Source: Candidatus Aerophobota bacterium (GTDB lineage Bacteria > Aerophobota > Aerophobia > Aerophobales > B3-G15). Taken from it: 10,554 nucleotides of DNA. Both the position numbers and the translations under genes were made by a program. Below, piece by piece: positions 1 through 4,679 of this stretch (positions are counted from its first letter, which is position 1; every line of letters starts with the position of its first letter). The notes under the pieces were generated by a model that saw nothing but the letters and a program-made list of their open reading frames with translations, did no database searches and had not been told where the DNA came from. The DNA lies in the NCBI GenBank assembly GCA_030615365.1, contig JAUWZM010000083.1, positions 1 through 10,554 of the forward strand. The letters are read 5' to 3'.

Positions 1-262
1 TTCTCCAGAGATGATCTAAGAGATAGAGGTGACCAAAGGAGCGGGACCAGAGAAACTTAAAGTCCTTGGGTAGAAGACTGAGCTGTTCCGAAGGAGGAAG
101 GTAAGAGGCAAGACTTTTAACCAGTCTCCTGATGCCTTCAATATCCAGTTGATCCTTCCTGCCAAAGGAGTGCAGGATCTTAGTCCGGGTCATCTTTCGC
201 TCCGGGTCCCAGGCGATTTGGGCTATTTTGGAGAGGTGAAATTGCGGAAAGCCTTTATCCAT
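1..262 (-). CDS. IS1634-like (IS4 superfamily) transposase, N-terminal part, runs off window
   Basis: This frame is open from the left edge to 322 on the minus strand, and the protein is cut by the window edge after about 87 residues. It reads MDKGFPQFHLSKIAQ at the start. Then come a W-D-P-E segment, a K-I-L-H-S-F-G-R-K-D-Q-L-D block and an F-G-H-L-Y-L-L-D-H-L-W block. IS1634-type transposases typically show these motifs in their first ~110 residues, before the DDE catalytic domain, which lies outside the window. ATG at 262 is the first Met. It has no clear ribosome binding site, and GTG at 304 is an alternative start with an AAGGAAG about 13 bases upstream. The family call rests on recalled motif similarity, not a search. 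Whether the gene is intact cannot be seen. Confidence 0.72.
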   Translation of the reverse strand, partial: MDKGFPQFHLSKIAQIAWDPERKMTRTKILHSFGRKDQLDIEGIRRLVKSLASYLPPSEQLSLLPKDFKFLWSRSFGHLYLLDHLWR

Positions 263-296
263 CAGGGGTGATTTTTTGTGGAAGGGCAAATATTTA

Positions 297-314
297 CCAT
301 TCACTGTCGAATGG
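297..314. repeat. Perfect inverted repeat near IS end
   Basis: CCATTC (297-302) and GAATGG (309-314) are perfect 6-bp arms around a 6-base loop. They sit between the transposase start and the inferred element end at 318. The repeat could fold in the transposase leader RNA or be part of the transposase binding end. Nothing in the sequence decides between these. Confidence 0.55.
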
Positions 315-630
315 GAGCTTCCTTAATATCTGCTATCATTTCCTCCAAGCTGGTCTTCCCCTCCTCAACTAAAAAATTCGTGGTTGAGGGTGAGGGCAAA
401 CTATCGTATCCTCTGGCACCATTAGCTGTGCTTTTAGCCTCTAAAATTGCCGCTGTTTGCAGATCGTAAATAAAGTTTTTTAGCACTCCTTCTCTAATTA
501 TAGGAGTGAGATGGGAAGGCATTCCTTCTCCATCTATGGAAGAGGAAGAGATAACGTAGGGAAAGGTAGCATCATCGGTAATGCTAATGGATGGAGAAAC
601 TATACGTTTTTTCAATTTAAAGAGTAAAGG
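301..630 (-). pseudogene. PmbA/TldD-family C-terminal fragment, broken at both ends
   Basis: From about 615 downwards the minus strand reads a segment typical of TldD/PmbA metalloprotease subunits. It has R-I-V-S-P followed by S-I-T-D-D-A, then S-S-I-D-G-E-G-M-P-S-H with L-T-P-I-I-R-E-G-V-L-K-N-F-I-Y-D. After these come A-K-S-T-A-N-G-A-R-G-Y and S-L-P-S-P-S-T-T-N-F. It ends near S-L-E-E-M-I-A-D-I-K-E, where family members go on for roughly 100 more residues. TldD/PmbA (TldE) proteins form a peptidase that matures modified peptides and degrades some antitoxins. Here the large N-terminal part is missing, replaced out of frame by a GAF-type fragment, and the C-terminus is cut by the IS1634-like element. 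Codons above about 630 in this frame are a shadow of the GAF fragment. The family call is by recalled motif. It cannot be functional. Confidence 0.75.
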
Positions 631-832
631 TTCCTGCATCTGCCTGGAGAAAATTAACTCCCAATTTAATAATGATATCCAGGAGTTTGGGGAGGGGTTG
701 TTCAGATAAAATCTCATCATTAATCTTTAAGAGAGTACACAATTTTTGAGATTCCCAAACAATCACTTTAAATTTACGACGTGCCCTTCTGCGAGCAGAA
801 AAATCTGTTAGTCTTTTTAAAAATTCTCTCAT
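617..832 (-). pseudogene. GAF-domain protein, N-terminal fragment
   Basis: This frame starts at ATG 832, one base past the stop of the upstream winged-helix gene. GTG 847, overlapping that gene, is an alternative start. It encodes about 71 residues. A basic stretch (S-A-R-R-R-A-R-R-K-F) comes first. Then follows what looks like the linker helix and first strand of a GAF domain: L-L-K-I-N-D-E-I-L, P-K-L-L-D-I-I-I-K-L-G-V-N-F-L and Q-A-D-A-G-T-F. GAF domains bind small ligands in signalling proteins and need about 150 residues, so most of the domain and any output domain are gone. The frame hits TAA at 617-619, exactly where PmbA-like sequence begins in another frame. This suggests a deletion that fused two unrelated genes. 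GAF assignment is by pattern only and rests on a short stretch. Confidence 0.6.
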
Positions 833-833
833 T

Positions 834-1124
834 TTAATTTTCTTCACTTAAAATTTTATATTCAATTTCTAATTTATCCAAAGAAAATTTCATTCTAACT
901 AAATGAAGTTTCTCCAGATTTTGAGCGGTTTTCTTTAGTTTTTCCCTGTAAAAATGGGAACCCAGGTAATAGTTAAGGTCCTTCCAACTTAGCTTTCCCT
1001 CTCCATTTGAGATATCGGCAAATACTACCAAGAGAAGATATGATCTAATTTCTTCTGGAGATAAATCCTTCCATAACCCCTTTTCAGTTAACGTCCATAG
1101 TAATTTCCGCTTATCTATACACAT
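834..1124 (-). CDS. Small winged-helix-like protein, function unknown
   Basis: A 96-residue soluble protein. ATG 1124 is chosen because GAGGG (1135-1131) stands 6 bases before it and a strong promoter lies just upstream. A longer reading from 1193 would overlap that promoter. Residues 7-40 look like two helices (L-W-T-L-T-E-K-G-L-W, S-P-E-E-I-R-S-Y-L-L-L). They are followed by G-E-G-K-L-S-W-K-D-L, a helix ending at E-K-L-H-L-V-R, and a beta-like tail (K-L-E-I-E-Y-K-I-L). This helix, helix, basic helix and wing order resembles a winged-helix DNA-binding domain, but I do not recognise a named family. Its stop at 834-836 is one base from the start of the GAF fragment, so the two were probably one operon with a signalling or regulatory role. 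The gene itself shows no damage. Confidence 0.65.
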   Translation of the reverse strand: MCIDKRKLLWTLTEKGLWKDLSPEEIRSYLLLVVFADISNGEGKLSWKDLNYYLGSHFYREKLKKTAQNLEKLHLVRMKFSLDKLEIEYKILSEEN

Positions 1125-1142
1125 ATTATTCCCTCTATATAT

Positions 1143-1171
1143 ATGATAAGATAAATAATTATTATTGTCAA
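1143..1171 (-). promoter_or_regulatory. Sigma-70-type promoter of the winged-helix gene
   Basis: On the minus strand TTGACA (1171-1166) and TATCAT (1148-1143) are 17 bases apart, near the consensus. The expected start at about 1136 falls at the GAGGG ribosome binding site (1135-1131), leaving a very short leader before ATG 1124. The -35 box lies about 17 bp outside the inferred left end of the neighbouring IS. Confidence 0.7.
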
Positions 1172-1207
1172 GGAAATATACGATAAATGTCACCCTTTCA
1201 TAAAATT

Positions 1208-1216
1208 TGATATACT
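1208..1216 (+). promoter_or_regulatory. Extended -10 promoter of the IS transposase
   Basis: TGaTATACT at 1208-1216 is an extended -10 element (TG, one base, TATACT). No good -35 box stands upstream, and extended -10 promoters can do without one. Transcription would start at about 1223, inside the left arm of the hairpin that covers the ribosome binding site. The element's own message would then escape that hairpin. Confidence 0.5.
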
Positions 1217-1241
1217 ACCTCCTACTAAATTGATGGGAGGT
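1217..1241 (+). promoter_or_regulatory. Hairpin masking the transposase ribosome binding site
   Basis: The left arm 1217-1224 pairs with the right arm 1234-1241 in 8 base pairs (one T-G) around a 9-base loop. The right arm contains the Shine-Dalgarno sequence GGGAGGT, five bases before ATG 1246. RNA that enters from outside the element would fold and hide this site. RNA that starts near 1223 lacks most of the left arm. IS10 and IS50 are known to use such fold-back control. That it works here is inferred from the layout. Confidence 0.6.
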
Positions 1242-1245
1242 GAAA

Positions 1246-2460
1246 ATGAAGAGGTGGCAATTGAGCGCAAAAGAAATAACAAAGTATACTTTTTATCAAT
1301 GATGCTGTAAGGGGACATCTTAAAGCAAATCAAGCTGCCGAGGAGCTGGAATCTTTCTACAAGGCAAATCTTCAGGTTGAAGAAAGCATTGAGAAAGGAA
1401 GGAATAGATGGAATTATCCATGGGAATAGAGGAAAACGATCTCCTCGGCGAATACCGGATGATATAAGGAACAGGATAGATTCTCTTTATAAGGGAAAAC
1501 ATGCCGGCTTTAACATCTCTCATTTTACAGAAAAACTTGAAGAAAGAGAAAATATAGTTCTTTCTCGGGAGACGGTAAGAGGTGTTCTTCTTAAAAAAGG
1601 CTCTTATGAAAAAAGAAAAAAACAACCTAAACATAGATCCTGGCGAGAACCCAAACCCAAAGAAGGAATGATGCTACAATACGATACTTGGAGATCATGA
1701 CTGGCTTGAAGGTAGAGGTCCCAGGATTAAACTCATCGGAGGAATAGATGATGCTACAGGCAATGTTCCTTATGCTCAGTTTGCTTACGAGGATAGCGTA
1801 GAGGAAAACATGGCGGTTTTTAAAAAAATAATAGAAATAAAAGGCATACCTTTATCTGTTTATGTAGATAAAGATTCCAAATTTATTACCATTCGTCATC
1901 AAAGTATCCATGTTAACTTAAAGAAAGACTACAAAGAAACTCAAATGGGAAGGGCCTGGGATGAGCTGGGTATAAATCCTATCTTTGCTGAGAGCGCCCA
2001 GGGAAAGGGGAGAATTGAAAGGCTATGGCAAACATTTCAGGATAGACTGATAAGTGAGTTAAGACTTGAAGGTATATCAACCTTAGAGGAGGCAAATAAG
2101 TACCTACATACTGTATTTTTACCGAAATACAACCAGAGATTTACCAGAAAGCCTCTGTTAGAAGAGATAGCTTACAGATCTATCCCTGAAGGAATGGACT
2201 TAGATCGTATTCTTTGCCTAAAGGAAAAAAGACAAGTTCATGGGGATCACACTATCAGCTATAAAGGAAGTAAATATTTGATTCTCCCAACTGAAACACG
2301 ATTTGGTTTTGCTAAAGCTAAAGTAGAAGTGCAGAAACGATTAGATGGATCCATACATATATTTTACCAGGGAGAAGAGCTTAACTACAAACTTATTTCT
2401 GTACAAGAAAAAAGATACGTTTCCTCTAAAGATAATGTTTTAGCTATGGCAGGGGTATGA
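1246..2460 (+). pseudogene. ISNCY-type DDE transposase with three frame shifts
   Basis: Translation begins at ATG 1246 (MKRWQLSAKEITKYT) and stops at 1300-1302. The coding sense continues in the +1 frame with I-N-D-A-V-R-G-H-L, and A-A-E-E-L follows. Near 1347-1356 it shifts again to S-T-R-Q-I-F-R-L-K-K-A-L-R-K-E-G, a helix-turn-helix segment. It then runs to M-L-Q-Y-D-T, stopping at 1698. A third shift near 1690 leads to D-H-D-W-L-E-G-R-G-P-R and I-D-D-A-T-G, and the frame ends at 2460 with the C-terminal domain. The rve-like catalytic acids can be picked out: D in Q-Y-D, D in V-Y-V-D-K-D-S and E in G-K-G-R-I-E-R. Joined up, the protein would be about 400 residues, a normal length for this group. 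Three shifts make it inactive. Calling the group ISNCY/IS1202 is from recalled motifs. Confidence 0.85.
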
Positions 2461-2497
2461 CATTTTTATTTTGCAAAAAGTATGACGTATTTACTTT

Positions 2498-2527
2498 GCA
2501 TTGACAAGCATTGACAAGGGTTGACAA
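2498..2527 (+). repeat. Three 10-bp iterons at the IS right end
   Basis: GCATTGACAA (2498-2507), GCATTGACAA (2508-2517) and GGGTTGACAA (2518-2527) stand head to tail at exact 10-bp spacing, one helical turn. The last copy contains the terminal inverted repeat. An array like this suits cooperative transposase binding. The left end has no comparable perfect array, so the two ends are unlike. A 6-bp inverted repeat, TGCAAA (2472-2477) with TTTGCA (2495-2500), lies just inside the array. Confidence 0.75.
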
Positions 2528-2548
2528 ATCTATTTAAATTATTATAAT
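2521..2548 (+). promoter_or_regulatory. Outward hybrid promoter at the IS right end
   Basis: TTGACA (2521-2526) and TATAAT (2543-2548) are both perfect consensus boxes with a 16-base spacer. The -35 box is the outermost IS iteron and the -10 box lies in the flanking DNA, so the promoter spans the insertion point. Transcription would start at about 2555 and run into the structured RNA region. No protein gene starts before 2847. Confidence 0.75.
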
Positions 2549-2554
2549 ATTTGT

Positions 2555-2770
2555 GAATGATCTCACGGGTAAAATTTATATTAAGCTAAAATTAGTAGTA
2601 AGTATGTTCTTTCAAAGTAAAGGAACGGATGCCTTTTAGGGGAGCTATAAAGTGGGGGAGACGACTTTTGTCCTGTTATATGGGCGTCTTAGGACAAGGG
2701 GATCCGGTGACGCAACCGACCAAAATATTTACTGTAAGACTTAAAGGGAAATATAAAGGTCGGTTTTTTT
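2555..2770 (+). ncRNA. Candidate structured RNA with pseudoknot, about 215 nt
   Basis: The region between the hybrid promoter and an intrinsic terminator has no credible open frame but clear RNA structure. A short GTGA/TCAC stem lies at 2553-2566, and a 7-bp hairpin GTTCTTT/AAGGAAC at 2606-2626. AGACG (2659-2663) pairs with CGTCT (2685-2689). The 10-base segment 2665-2674 pairs with 2691-2700 (two T-G pairs). These two helices interleave, which makes an H-type pseudoknot or two exclusive folds. CGGT/ACCG (2705-2718) forms a further hairpin that overlaps the terminator arm. The downstream gene has its own promoter, so this looks like a free-standing small RNA. It could instead be a leader or riboswitch. 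I compared it from memory with TPP, SAM, cobalamin, c-di-GMP, Mn, ZTP, guanidine, THF, SRP, 6S, tmRNA and RNase P consensus motifs and saw no match. Confidence 0.55.
2714..2770 (+). terminator. Rho-independent terminator
   Basis: AACCGACC (2714-2721) pairs perfectly with GGTCGGTT (2758-2765). Inside it ATATTT (2725-2730) pairs with AAATAT (2749-2754) across a symmetrical AAA/AAA internal loop. The helix runs straight into a T tract (2764-2770). It ends the RNA unit and separates it from the regulator gene at 2847. Confidence 0.85.
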
Positions 2771-2781
2771 ATTTAATAGTA

Positions 2782-2828
2782 TTGACACCTTGAATAATTG
2801 ACAATCTAAGCAAATAATTTAGTATAAT
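2782..2828 (+). promoter_or_regulatory. Promoter of the XRE-TPR-DUF457-DUF1616 operon
   Basis: A perfect TATAAT (2823-2828) lies downstream of two perfect TTGACA hexamers (2782-2787 and 2798-2803). The nearer one is 19 bases from the -10 box, slightly long. Transcription would start at about 2835, immediately before the GAGG ribosome binding site (2838-2841), five bases from ATG 2847. The message would have almost no leader. The doubled TTGACA, with starts 16 bases apart, might also be an operator for the regulator it serves. Confidence 0.6.
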
Positions 2829-2846
2829 AACAAATGTGAGGTAAGA

Positions 2847-3407
2847 ATGAGCATAGGAGAAAGGCTAAAGGCATTAAGAAAAAATTTAGGATTAACTCAA
2901 AAAGAATTTGCTCGAAAGGTTCAGGGAAAGGTTGATTATACCTATATTGGGAAAGTAGAAAGAGAGGAACAGTATCCTTCCCTTAAAATGCTGGAGAGAA
3001 TAGGAAAATCTTTTAATGTTCCTTTAAGTTACTTTTTTCAGGATGAGAGTATCTCAAAATCTCTGAATCTTCTCCCTTACGAGATAAAGAAACTGCTTAA
3101 AGATAGGAAAAGACAGGGTCTTTTAAGGATATCTCAAGAATTAAATGAACGTGATCTTTTCTTAATAACGCAGATAATCAATATTCTTAGCCAAAGTAAG
3201 CCTTCAGGGGCCTTGCAGGTATCGGAGAGAAAAGGTAAATACGAAACAATAAGTGAGAAGAAAAGAAGGATTTTAATTGGTAAAATAGAAAAAGTTTTAG
3301 CTACTTCTCCTCATAGTTTATCCTTAAAAGAATCCTGGTTAAGGGAAGTCTTAGGGATAGCCCTAAATGCTCTTAAGCAGGATGAATATCTCGAGGGAAA
3401 CTCCTGA
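2847..3407 (+). CDS. XRE-family transcriptional regulator with long C-terminal extension
   Basis: A 186-residue protein. Residues 4-62 form a Cro/C1-type helix-turn-helix domain: I-G-E-R-L-K-A-L-R, L-T-Q-K-E-F-A and Y-I-G-K-V-E-R. They continue with Y-P-S-L-K-M-L-E-R-I-G and N-V-P-L-S-Y-F-F, the usual end of this fold. Residues 70-186 are mostly helical and charged and match no domain I know. They could be a dimerisation or sensing part. GAGG five bases before ATG sets the start. It is the first gene of a plus-strand set: 33 bases separate it from the TPR gene, and the following genes are nearly contiguous. It probably regulates its own operon. Its target is not visible. Confidence 0.88.
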   Translation: MSIGERLKALRKNLGLTQKEFARKVQGKVDYTYIGKVEREEQYPSLKMLERIGKSFNVPLSYFFQDESISKSLNLLPYEIKKLLKDRKRQGLLRISQELNERDLFLITQIINILSQSKPSGALQVSERKGKYETISEKKRRILIGKIEKVLATSPHSLSLKESWLREVLGIALNALKQDEYLEGNS

Positions 3408-3440
3408 TGTCCTCTAAATTAGTTCTAAAAGGATAAGACA

Positions 3441-4034
3441 TTGCAGGCAAAGCTATCTTCTAAAAAACAGAGGATAATTCTTGCATCAATTTTAATTGTG
3501 GTTGTAGTTTTTCTTAGTTATATCTCTGTTCAATCTTTTTGGGCAGATATACACTACCAGGAGGCTAAAAAATTAGCTAAACATACAAAAGGCTGGAAAC
3601 AGGCGACGGCTAAATATGAGAAGGCTATATCCATCTCTCCGGGAAATGCTGAATATCATGATGAGGCAGGAGAGATTTACTCAAAACTTTCTATGCTTTA
3701 CCGTGATGATAAGTGGTTCAATGAAGCCGTTTATCACTTCAAAAAATCCTACCAGCTAAATCCTTACAATGCCTGGGCCCATTATCATCTTGCCTGGTGT
3801 TACTGGAGTAAGAAGATGTATCCTGAAGCAGCCTTAGAATCAAAAAAGGCTATTAAGCTTGATCCTAACAATGCAACCTACCACTGGCAACTGGCTGCAA
3901 TTTATGAGGAAATGAGTAAGTTGGAGAAGGCTATAGGTGAGTATAAGGAGGTTCTACGTATTATTCCTGGGCACTCAAAAGCAAAAGAAGCAATAAAAAG
4001 AGCCAAAGGAAAAATTCAAAAACAGAGTAAATAA
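3441..4034 (+). CDS. Membrane-anchored TPR protein
   Basis: A 197-residue protein starting at TTG 3441, supported by AGGA (3430-3433) seven bases upstream. Residues 11-32 are a single hydrophobic helix after a basic N-terminus, so the rest should face outside, held in the membrane. From about residue 35 to 180 there are roughly four tetratricopeptide-type helix pairs. They are marked by A-T-A-K-Y-E-K-A-I-S-I-S-P, E-A-V-Y-H-F-K-K-S-Y-Q-L-N-P, A-A-L-E-S-K-K-A-I-K-L-D-P and A-I-G-E-Y-K-E-V-L-R-I-I-P. TPR domains bind other proteins, so this is likely a scaffold or assembly factor. Its stop codon abuts the next start (TAAATG), implying coupled translation with the DUF457 protein. The specific partner is unknown. 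Confidence 0.88.
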   Translation: MQAKLSSKKQRIILASILIVVVVFLSYISVQSFWADIHYQEAKKLAKHTKGWKQATAKYEKAISISPGNAEYHDEAGEIYSKLSMLYRDDKWFNEAVYHFKKSYQLNPYNAWAHYHLAWCYWSKKMYPEAALESKKAIKLDPNNATYHWQLAAIYEEMSKLEKAIGEYKEVLRIIPGHSKAKEAIKRAKGKIQKQSK

Positions 4035-4664
4035 ATGCTTTTATTTGCACATACTGGAATAACACTGGGTATTTTTAGTCTATCGCACCATATTTTTTCC
4101 AGAATATCTTTATATAGAAAAAAAGAAATAAAATTTGTATCTTTTGCTAAATCATCTATTTCCTTTTCCAGATCTCCGGCAAATCCTGATCCTCCGGCAA
4201 ACTCTAAAAAATGGTATATTGATTATCGTTTTGTCCTTTTAGGCTCCGTGTTCCCCGACATTGTTGATAAACCTTTGGGAATGCTTATCTTTGCTAATCC
4301 TATTGCTAACGGTAGAGTATACACTCACACAATTATTGTTAACCTCATTCTTGTTCTAATAGGGATATGCCTGGTAAAAAGAAAAAGACCTAATTTTCTT
4401 ATCTTCAGCTTAGCCTCCTGTTTCCACCTGGTTTTAGACGAGATGTGGCTTACTCCTCAAACTCTTTTCTGGCCTCTTTTTGGTTGGGGATTTCCTAAGG
4501 AAGACATCTCTCATTGGTGGGAGGGTATATTTCAAGCTCTTTTTACTAATCCCTGGGTATATGTACCTGAGGTTATTGGGGCAGTGGTTATAATAACATT
4601 TGGCTTAACTCTTATAAAAAGAAGAGCAATTGGTAAATTTTTGTTTCAAGGAATTATGAGATAA
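4035..4664 (+). CDS. DUF457/YdjM-like membrane metal-dependent hydrolase
   Basis: A 209-residue membrane protein with the sparse His/Asp pattern of the DUF457 (YdjM, LexA-regulated inner-membrane) family. It has H6 in A-H-T-G, D75 and D78 in G-S-V-F-P-D-I-V-D-K-P, and R94 with H98 in G-R-V-Y-T-H-T. H131 and D135 lie in F-H-L-V-L-D-E-M-W, and the F-W-P-L-F-G-W motif is at 145-151. Family members are thought to be zinc-dependent, phospholipase C-like hydrolases, but their substrate is not established. Hydrophobic segments lie at about 99-114, 120-136 and 176-194. Residues 22-60 are a polar, Ser/Pro-rich insertion between the first His and the Asp motif, longer than I expect for the family. ATG 4035 directly follows the TPR stop. 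The operon setting suggests a role in envelope lipid or polymer handling (inference). Confidence 0.82.
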   Translation: MLLFAHTGITLGIFSLSHHIFSRISLYRKKEIKFVSFAKSSISFSRSPANPDPPANSKKWYIDYRFVLLGSVFPDIVDKPLGMLIFANPIANGRVYTHTIIVNLILVLIGICLVKRKRPNFLIFSLASCFHLVLDEMWLTPQTLFWPLFGWGFPKEDISHWWEGIFQALFTNPWVYVPEVIGAVVIITFGLTLIKRRAIGKFLFQGIMR

Positions 4665-4679
4665 TTTGTAGGTATACCC

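Larger units (their letters stand above)
1..318 (-). mobile_element. Truncated view of an IS1634-like insertion sequence
   Basis: The left edge holds the 5' part of a transposase gene on the minus strand. Similarity to a PmbA-type protease stops abruptly at about position 318/319, inside the conserved stretch ending D-I-K-E. I take that point as the element's end. An 18-bp inverted repeat (297-314) lies just inside it. The other end is outside the window, so neither terminal inverted repeats nor a target duplication can be tested. The boundary is inferred from where the disrupted gene stops. Confidence 0.6.
1188..2526 (+). mobile_element. ISNCY/IS1202-like insertion sequence, decayed
   Basis: A DDE transposase pseudogene fills most of this span. 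The left end reads TGTCACCCTTTCA (1188-1200). The reverse complement of the right end reads TGTCAACCCTTGTCA (2526-2512). The two match over TGTCA, CCCTT and TCA with one inserted and one substituted base, so they serve as imperfect terminal inverted repeats. The length is about 1.34 kb. No convincing target duplication is visible next to these ends. The copy is old (frame shifts), or the ends lie a few bases away. Boundaries are inferred from the end similarity. Confidence 0.65.

Noticed and set aside
1165..1173. TTGTCAAGG as the true left IS end
   Set aside because: It matches the iteron word but not the following CCC-TT pattern, and is 22 bp outside the better match at 1188.
1150..1187. Target-site duplication of the ISNCY-like element
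   Set aside because: Bases left of 1188 and right of 2526 share no convincing direct repeat.
1125..1193. Longer start for the winged-helix gene at 1193
   Set aside because: The extra 23 residues overlap the promoter boxes and lack a ribosome binding site; ATG 1124 has GAGGG at proper spacing.
1320..1634. Minus-strand open frame under the transposase
   Set aside because: It is antisense to the transposase coding sense and has no recognisable domain or start signal.
1690..1700. Programmed frame shift in the transposase
   Set aside because: There is no slippery heptamer here, and two more shifts occur upstream; decay fits better.
2498..2527. Direct repeats as a small CRISPR array
   Set aside because: Units are 10 bp with no spacers between them and lie at an IS end; no cas gene is nearby.
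2550..2770. Assignment to a known riboswitch (TPP, c-di-GMP, Mn)
   Set aside because: AGGGGAGC (2638-2645) and GGTGACGCAA (2706-2715) recall parts of the TPP, yybP-ykoY and GEMM consensus, but the partner motifs are missing in each case.
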